Of a DNA stretch of 64,000 nt, positions 22,701 through 31,700 are shown in pieces (position 1 is the first letter of the stretch; every line of letters begins with the position of its first letter). The DNA lies in the NCBI GenBank assembly GCA_033439795.1, contig JAUTDP010000010.1, positions 930,001-994,000 on the forward strand, read 5' to 3'. The notes under the pieces were generated by a model. That model was not told the DNA's origin, searched no databases, and saw only the letters and a list, made by a program, of their open reading frames with translations. Both the position numbers and the translations under genes were made by a program. This DNA comes from Sordaria brevicollis. Taxonomy: Eukaryota > Ascomycota > Sordariomycetes > Sordariales > Sordariaceae.

Positions 22701-25700
22701 TTTGCTTGAGAGTCTTGTTCTGGTTGGCGATGTCCTTGGTAAGCTGCTCGATATTGTCATTGAGATTCTTGGCTTCGGTCGTCAGTTGCTGGATGTTGGC
22801 CGTCAGATTCTTGATTTCATTGTCCTTGCTGAGAAGAGAGACCTCATGGACACCGATGGTCTTGCCCATTTGATCATTTTCAGCTGCAAGTGTGGCGGCT
22901 TGACCTTCCAGCTTCTTGACGTTGTTCTTGAGGTTGTCGATATCCTCGTTGGCTTTCTGGAGGGAAGCATCCTTGTCGCTGATGGTTTGATCCTTGCCAG
23001 TGTTTTGTTTTTCAAGCTCGGCAGCTTTCCCTTCAAGCTTCTTGATACTCTCGTTCAGCTCGGCAATTTTCTTATTCGCATCAAGCAGGGAAGCATCTCT
23101 GGCGCCAATGGTCTGTCCCAAGTCAATCTTCTCTTTGTTGAGAACAGCCGACAGGTCCGTCAGTCGCTTGATTTCCTTCTCAAGGTCAACAACCTGCTGC
23201 TCCTTCTTCTTCAAGTCGCCATCCCTGGTGCTGACAGTCTGACCAAGAGTCTCCTTCTCCTTCTTGAGACCAGCGGCTTCGTTCTCCAAGTCCTTGATCT
23301 GCTCCTTAAGCTTACGAAGTTCCTCGTTCTTCTGAGAAACGGTAGCATCACGGGTCTTAGTCGTCTGGTCCAACTCCTCGGTGGTGTCCTTGAGCTTCTG
23401 AATATCCTGCTGGAGCTCAAAGATCTTGCTTTCCTTTTCCTTCAGGAGAGCCTCCTTGCTGGCAAGGTCTTCGGCGGACTTCTTGGAAGCTGCGGCAGAC
23501 TGCTTGGCCTGGTTGTTGAGCTCCCGAATCTCCTTGCGAAGACTGACGAGTTCTTTCTCCTTGGCCTGAATGTCGGCGTCCTTGTCGACACCTTCCTTCT
23601 TCAGCTTGGCGACTTCATTGTTGAGCTCGCTGATGTCTGCCTTGAGGTAGTCAATAGCCTCAACCTTTTGAGCCAGGGTTTTGTCCTTTGTAGCCACGTC
23701 GTCTTTCAACTTCGTGATGTCAGCTGTTAGGCCCTTGACTTCCTTGTCCAACTTGTCGATTCTGGTTTTGTCTTGAGCAAGCTTTGCATCCCTAGTAGTG
23801 ACATCTTGATTCAAGTCCTTGATTTCTTCAGTCCTCTTGGCCAAGTCAGCCTCCTTGATACGAATCTCTTCCCGCAGCTTAGCAATCTCGGTGTCCTTGG
23901 AGCTGATCTCACCCGTCTTCTGGGTCAAACCAGCCTCCTTAGACTCGAGATCTTCCCTCAAGCTCGCGAGATCCTTCTCAAGGTTGGAAATGGATTCCTT
24001 GTCCTGGGCGAGCTGAGTGTCTTTGTCGGTACCCTCTTGCTTAAGCTTCTTGATTTCATCGTTCTTCTTACCCAAAACAGCCTCCTTGAGACGAAGCTGC
24101 TCCTTTATTTTGCCGAGCTCGGTATCCTTAACCCCAAGTTCGGCCATCTTCTGCGTCAGGGTGTCTTCCTTGGTCTTAAGTTCTTGTCTCACTGCCCCCA
24201 GGTCCTTCTCAAGCGCGGAAATCGAGTTCTTGTCCTTGGCGAGTTGGGCGTCCTTAGCGGCGACATCCTTCTTCAGAACAGCGGCTTCGTCGGTCAGCTT
24301 CTTCACGTTCTTCTGAAGGGCATCGGCTTCCTCGGTCTTCTTAGCCAGGTCAGCCTCCTTGGCCTTGAGCTCTTCCCGCAGTTTGGTAAGGCCAGCGTCC
24401 TTAGAGCCGATTTGGCCGGTCATCTCTGTGAGGCTGGTTTCCTTGGCCTTGAGGTCTTGCTTCAACTTCGTGACGTCGGCATTGAGAGTCTTGATGTCGT
24501 TTTGAAGCTTGGAGACAGAGTCCTTCTCCTTGGCGAGTTGGGCGTCTTTATCAGAAACGTTCTTCTTCAGGCCGGCAGCTTCGGCAGTAAGCTTCTTGAC
24601 CTTCTCATTGAGGGCGGCGGCTTCCTGGGTCTTCTTCGCCAGCTCAGCCTCCTTGGCACGGAGATCTGCCATGGTTTTGTTGAGAGTAGCATCCTTGTTT
24701 TGAAGCGAGGTCGCCTTCTCCTTCATGTCATCATTCCGCGCATCAAGATCCTGCCTCAGCTTTCCGACGTCGGTCTTGAGATCAGTGATGTCCTTGTTGA
24801 GCTGGGTAATCTTTGCCTTGTCTTGTGCGAGCTGGGCGTCTTTGGCAGCGAGTTCTGTCTTCAGCGTGGCAAGCTCGGCATTTTTAGCACTGATGTCCTT
24901 CATCTTTTGAGCCAGGCTGGCGTCCTTGTCCTTGGCCTCCTTCTTCAGGGTGTCAAGTTGGGTGTTGGCGGCCTCGATATCCTCATTGAGCTTCTTGGCG
25001 TCCTCCTTCAGCTGGCTGATTACCTCGCCCTTGTCGCTCAGGGAGGCGGTCTTGGTGCTTATATCCTGATTCAACCTGGCGATGTTATCCTTGAGGGACT
25101 GGACTTCCTTGTTCTTCGCGGTCAAAAGGGCGTCTCTTTGTTTGACATCCAAGCTAAGCTTATCCTTGATGGAAGTCATGTTCTTGATATCCTTGTTGAG
25201 ACCCTCAACCTCATTTTGAGACAGCTTCAGCTTTTTCTTGAAGCCCTCGATTTCTTCCTCGAGCTTCTTGTTGTCGGCGGACAAGGTTTCGACCTTGGCC
25301 TTCGACTCTGCCAGAGTAGTCTCGTGGGTGCCGATATCATTCTTGAGGGTCTTGATCTCGTCGCGAAGTTTAGTGATGTCGCTATTCTTTTTCAACAGGT
25401 CATCTCCCTTACCCATCATTTGATTGTTCAGGTCGGCGATATCCCCCTGCAGCTTCTTGATCTCGCCATCCTTCTTGTCGACCACGACCCACTGGTCCTT
25501 GTTGTCCTTTGTGAGCTTGTCGACTTGCTCCTTGGCGCGCTGGAGTTCAGATTTGGTGTCCTCCAGCTCCAGCTTCTTATCAGCGAGATCGCTAGAAAGT
25601 CGCTTGGCAGTATCCCTGAGGGTCTGGATTTCCTTCTGATGGTCCTCGATGATCTTGTTCTTGGCTTCGACCTCGGCCTTCAGCTTGCTGACCTGTTCTT

Positions 25701-28700
25701 GGACCTTCTCAGCCGCGGACTGGTTCTTGACGGTCTCATCCTCCCAGTACTGGATATCGCTCTTGAGATTATTGATCTGCTCTTCCAACTTGGCAGTCTC
25801 GGTTTGGTTGAACGCCAGGGTGTTGCGGAAGTTGCTGGCCTCCATGCTGGCCCTCTTGTGCTTCTTCTCGAGGTCGGCCAGAGACTCGGATTTCGCGGCG
25901 AGATCGCGTTCAAGCTCCTTGATGCGGGCTTCGGTTTCGGCCTTCTTAGCGAGCTCGGCCTCGTATTGTTTCGCCTGGGCTTCCTGTTCGGCCGACGTGC
26001 CGGTGAGCTCCTTGACCCTGCGCTCGAGACCTTCAATCCTGGTGATGCTCTTGTCTGCCTCGATATTGAGCGCCCTTCTCTCTTCCTTGATCTTGTCAAT
26101 CTCGACTTTTTTGTTGTCGATGTCAGTCTGGAGCTTGGCGTTTTGACTCTCGAGGTCCTTGATCTGGTGATTCTTCTGTGTGACTTCACGGTTGAGATCC
26201 TTGGCTTTTGTCTCGGCGGTCTTGAGCGAGGCTTCCTTGTCCTTGATATCGGCATTGAGCTTCTTGTTGGTTTTCTCGATCTCGGCCAGCTCTTTCTCCT
26301 TCTGGATGATCTGGTCCTTGAGCTTAGTGGTTTCCTTCTGGTATTCAGCCTTGAGCGAGGCGACATCGCGCTCGTAAGCCGAGATCTCCTTGTTCTTGGC
26401 AGCGATCTGGCTGTTCAGGCTGGCAACCTCCTTCTCCTGCTTTGCCTTGAGATCCAGGATTTCTTGCTCGAGCTTCACCTTCGCGCCCTGTTTAGTATCT
26501 AGCTTGGTCTGAAGACTGCTGATCTCTTTGTCGCGCAGGGAAACCGTGGACTTCTCGGCTGCCACATCCTTTTCAAGCTTGCTGACTTGGCCCTCCAGAT
26601 CCGTGACCCTCTGTCTCTTCTCGGTGATCTTCTTGTTGAGCGAGTCAATGTCAGCCTGAAGCTTGGCGGCATCGGTTCCCTTCTTTTGCAAATCGGCTTG
26701 TTTCTTGTTGAGGTCATCAAGCTGCCTCGAAAGGTTCGCGACCAGCGAATTCTTCTGTGCCAACTCGGCCACCTTTTCTTGGATGTCGCGATTGAGCCTG
26801 GTCGCATTACCATCTTTCAAAGCCTTGATCTCAGTCTCCTTGGCCGCCAACTTGGCCTTTTCGATGCCTAGATCGCTGTTGAGCTGTCTGAGGTTATCTT
26901 CGTGCTGGCGTTTGAGATTGGCGATCTCATCTTCTTTCCTCGCCAAATCGCTTCTCTTATTGGAAACGCTGGTCTCAAGTTCTTTGATTCGCGCTTTCTG
27001 GTCATCGACCTCTTTGTTGAGAGCTGCGACGTCCTTCTTGGCCTTGTCCAGTTCACTCGTCTTGGTGGCGATGGTTTTCTTGTATTGGGCGATTGCAAGG
27101 TCTTTGTCTTTGCTGCCGTCGGCCGACGACTGCACGGCATCATCATACTTCTGCTTGAGGTCTCTGAGCTCGCTGTCCTTCTTCACAAGTTCGGCGGTCT
27201 TGTCGCCAATTTCCTTATTGGTGTTTTGCATAGTTGCTCGATGCTGGTCCCTCAGTCTCGCCAGTTCTTTCTCCTTTTGATCTAAGGTGGTCTTCTTCTC
27301 AGCGATGGATTTCTCCTGCGCATCAAGCTGTTCCTGATGTTTCTTCTTGGCATCGGCAAGCTCGGCTTCCTTCTCTTTCAGTTTGGCCTTGGTGTCCTTG
27401 ATGGTCTGGTTGAGATCCGTAGTTTCTGCCTGGTGCCTTGTCTTTAGCTTGTTGAGTTCGGCCTGTTGCTCATCCAGCTTCTTCTGCTTGTCCTTGACAT
27501 CGTTGTTGAGCTGGTCGAGCTGGCGTGATTTTTGTTCCGTAGAGCTGGCTGCGGCGCCCTCCTTACTCTTCAACTCATCCTTCTTCTCCCTGAGGCTTTT
27601 CTCGAGCTGGGCAATCTTGGCGTCGTACTCTGCAGTGGAAGTGCTAAGGCTGTCTTTTGACTGCTTGAGCTCGTTCTGTGCCTTCACCAACTCATCCATC
27701 TTGTAGTTGATCTGGTCGTTGAGGTCCTTGATCTTGTTCTTGTGCTGTTCCCTGAGGTCGGTGATTTCGTCAAGCTTGTTCTGCAAAGAAGTGGACTTGT
27801 TGGTAACGTCCTTCCTCAACTGAGCGATCTCGGTGTCGTTCAGCTTCTTCAGCTCATTGTACTCGGCCTCCCTCTTGCTCAACTTGGCGGACTTGTCATT
27901 GAAATTTTGCTGGAGGTTTGCAACCTCGGCTTCGAGTTGAGCTTTCTTCTTGTTGAATTCGGCTCTATCTTGGTTCAGTTCCATTTTGATGTCATTGATA
28001 CGAATCTCAAGGCCCTGAATCTTTTCGTTATGTTCCTTCTTCAGCTTGTTGATCTCGTCTTGATGACGAACCTTGAGGTCACTGACTTCGCCTTGGTGTT
28101 TGGTCTTGAGCTCCGAGATCTTGCGTTCATAGTCGGCCGTGACTTTAGCAACATCCGAGGTAAGTTTCGCTTGCGAATCATTGACCTTGGCCGCGTGCTC
28201 CGCTGTGAGCTTATCAAGCTGAGCTTTGCTTGCAGCCAGTTGCTCCTTGCTCTCTGTCAGCGCAATCTTCTTGTCCGCGAGCTCTCTCGACAAGGTCTGA
28301 ACACGTTCCTGGTATTGAGTTGCAAGCTTTTCCTTCTCGTTGTACCGTGCCGTAAGGTTGTCCAGCTCGGTCTTGTGCTTGGCTACCATCTCCTCCTTCT
28401 CCTTATTGTGTTTGGATTTGAGACTGGCGAGTTCATTTTCGTGCTGCTTGAGCTTGACGGCGTCTTGACTTGTACCGTTGCGCGTAAGTTCATCCAGGTC
28501 CTTCTTGTGCTTCTCCTTGATTGTCGCGATTTCGCCTTCAAGGCCTGCAACTCGGGATTTGTGCTGCTTGGTAAGGTCGTCGCGCTCTTGTGAGTGGCGG
28601 TCTTGCATCTTCTTGATCAGGTCGTCCTTGATTGTCTTGATGGTGGAGATCTCGAGGTCTTTCTTCTTGGTGAGCTCGTCAATTTCCTTCTGATGGATGG

Positions 28701-31700
28701 ACTTGATATCGTCAAGCTCCGCCCGCTTCTGAGCGACCAGCTTCTTCTGAACATCAATCTCCACTTGAAGCTTCAGTTTTTCCCTCGTGTAATCGGCCTC
28801 AAGCTTCTCCCTCTCGCTCTTATTCTGCTGCCGGAGTGAATCTAGCTTCTGAAGGAGACTGCTCTCGCTCGAGTTACCAGAGTTTCTAACGTCCGCCAGC
28901 TCGCCTTGGTGTTTCGCCTTTAACGCTTCGGTGGCCTTCCTATGGTCGGCATCGAGATTCTTGATTTGCTCTTCATACTTCTGTTTGAGCGTGGCCCTCT
29001 CTTGCTCCTTGTTGGTCAACGAGACCTTCTTCTCTTGAATATCTTGCTCCAGCTTCTTAATCGCGTCCTTCTGAAGTTTCACCGTGTTTTCAAGGCTGGC
29101 CTTTTCGCCTTCGTATCTCGTGATGATGTCCTGCAACCGATCGTTGTGTGCGCGATCCTCATTGCCCTTCCTCAGGGCTTCGTTGAGGTCCTTTTGCAGG
29201 TTCTGAAGCATCTCCCTGTCCTTCTCGTTGTAGACAGGGTCCTTCAATATGCCATTGAGAAGGCTGATACATTCGCGAACGATACCATCAGAGGCCGCCA
29301 GGTCTCTCTGGCCTTGAGCCTCCCTCAACTTGGCAACGAGTCCTTGGACGAAATCGCGTGCAGTCTGGGGTTTTTGCTCCTTGACAATTTGTTCGGCGCG
29401 GGAGATGCTCGCGGCAATGTTGGGTGCGGCGGAGTTCATCCTGGCTAGATCAAGCTCCTTCTTGAGCCCGCTGATCTCTTCCTCCAGGGCTCTCTGCTTC
29501 TTGGACCACTCATTCCGCTCAGTCTCCATCTTCAAGGTATTTTGCACGAACTCTTCCGTGTTACCAGCAGTCTTTAGAAGACTTTTGCGCTGTGCACGAC
29601 GCAGCTCTGACTCAGTGGTTCTGAGATCCTGTTTGGCTTTCTCGAGCTGCTTCCGCAGATCAGAAACTTCTGCGCTGCCGCCCTTCGTTGCCTTGGCGTC
29701 TGCAAGCTGCTGGTTCAGCTTAGAAATCTGCTCGTCGAGATTCTCCTTGATCAGCAGTTGAGAGTCCCTCATGCTCCTCAAGGTATCTCTTGATTTACGC
29801 AGAGAGTCCACCTCTGCTTCGGACTCCGCCAGCTTCTTCTTCACGTCTGACAATTCGACCTGGAGGGAGTGGATCTTATCTTCCAAGGCCTTTTGTTGCT
29901 CTGACGAAAGGTTCGACCCGGAACGCTGGGATGTCATGTTCTTGAGGTCTGCTTCCACCTTCTTCAACCTGTCCTTCGTTATGGCAAGCTGTTTCTCCAA
30001 GGCCTCCTTTTCGTCCGCCAAAGACTTCTTGTCAAGTCGCAAAGCCTCGATCTCATTGCGATCGGCACCAGCGTCAGCTTTGCCGTTTAGCTGTTGCTGG
30101 AGGTCCAGGACCTGTTTGTTCAAGGTCTTGTTCTTTCTTTCCAGTTCATCTCGTTGGTCGACCAGGGAATCCCTCTCCACCTTCAGAAGTTCCATGTCCT
30201 TGAGCGCTTTGCTGGCTTCTTCGGCGGATTTGTTGAGATCGCTGATCTGCTGATTCAGGGATTGTTTCTCGGCCTCCCAACGATCTTGCTGGTCTTTCAT
30301 TGACTTCTGGTCGAGAGCAAGGGACGCTGCTGAATCCCCAGCCACTACCGGGTCCCCAGTCTTTCCACCCCCACCTCTTTTGCTGAGCCTTTTCATATAC
30401 AGCTGGACCTTTGCGTCCGCAGCCTCCTTCTGCTTTTTGAGAACACTGAGATCATACTTGAGCTGCTGGATTGTTTCTTCAGCTTGGTGGGCCTCAGCTT
30501 GTGCCTGCGCACTGGCGCCGGTATTCACACGTGTTGTCGCCTCCTGTTGCTTTGCCGCGACGGCCTTCAGGGTATCCTCCATTAGCCCGGTCAAGTCTTC
30601 GGTGTTGGCTCTATTCGCCACACCCACACGGGTTGCGAGATGTTTCAGCTTCTGTTCCATGGCGACGTATTTCTGCTCCATTTTCATGGCCTCCTGCATC
30701 TTGTCGTGGGTGATTCTAGCTTCGTTCTGCGAACGAGATAATTCACCCTTGGCCCTTGAAAGATCTCTTTCTAGGACTCGCAACCTGAGGTTGTCTTCCA
30801 CCGAGGTGTCCTTGATCTGTTCAAGTGCGTGGACCTTATTTTCCAGTTCCTTGATCTTCCCCTCGGACTGGCCTTTGACCAAGGCCACCGCTGCGAGGCG
30901 TTGCCTGTCGGCATCTTTTTTGAATTGACGGAGGTTTGTGAGCTCATATTCATTTTCCTTGTTTTTGCGTATCTCCTGAACCAGCTGCTCGTACGTACTT
31001 TCCTCCGACTGTATCCGATCCGCCAGCATTTCTTCCGTCTTTTTGAGGCTGTCTTCCAGGTTCTCCCTGATGATCTTGTCATCGTCAACTTTAATCTGCA
31101 AGGCACAGAATTCCTGGAGCAGCCGCATCCTTATCTTGCTCGTCTGGTCGTAGTATTCCAGAACGTGCTCGAAGGCCTTGCGGATTGGCTCAGGTGACTG
31201 GAGGATGTAGTTTCTTAGTAAGTGTGTCTTGTCAACCTTCTGATCCATCATTGCAATAGCATGGTCAGTGATTTGCTTGATTGCGACGTTCATAAACCGT
31301 GCATCGCGTAGCGTTCCTTCGTCGTATGGCTTGTACTGAAGCCGCACATTGGGATCCAATCTTCCTTCAGCATCCTTTCGTTCCTTGTCATACTTCTCAA
31401 GAGCAGCTTCGTTGGCCTCCCAGTTGGCTTTCTGGCTTATGAAGGGGTTGAACAGGAAAACATTTGTGATGTCTCGGTAGCGGCCAAGTCCATGTGGGCC
31501 GTGAAACTGATACGACTCATCCTCCTCGAGGTCCTCAGTGTTTTTGATCTCCTCTTTTTCCTCATCTGACTCGTATGCCTTTGGTATCTCCCTAATAATT
31601 GTCGGCGCGCCAGTGCCGTCACCGGCATATCGTTGGTGGAACAGCTTTGGCTTCTCTTGTGGCTGGTTGGCTTGATCACTTTCCCAGTCACTCAAGTAAT

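Noticed and set aside
21542..28839. Long plus-strand open frames (up to 909 codons) opposite the giant coiled-coil gene
   Set aside because: They are antisense shadows produced by the codon bias of Lys/Glu/Leu/Asp heptads; the predicted products are unnatural Leu/Val/Ser-rich chains and no start or splice context supports them.
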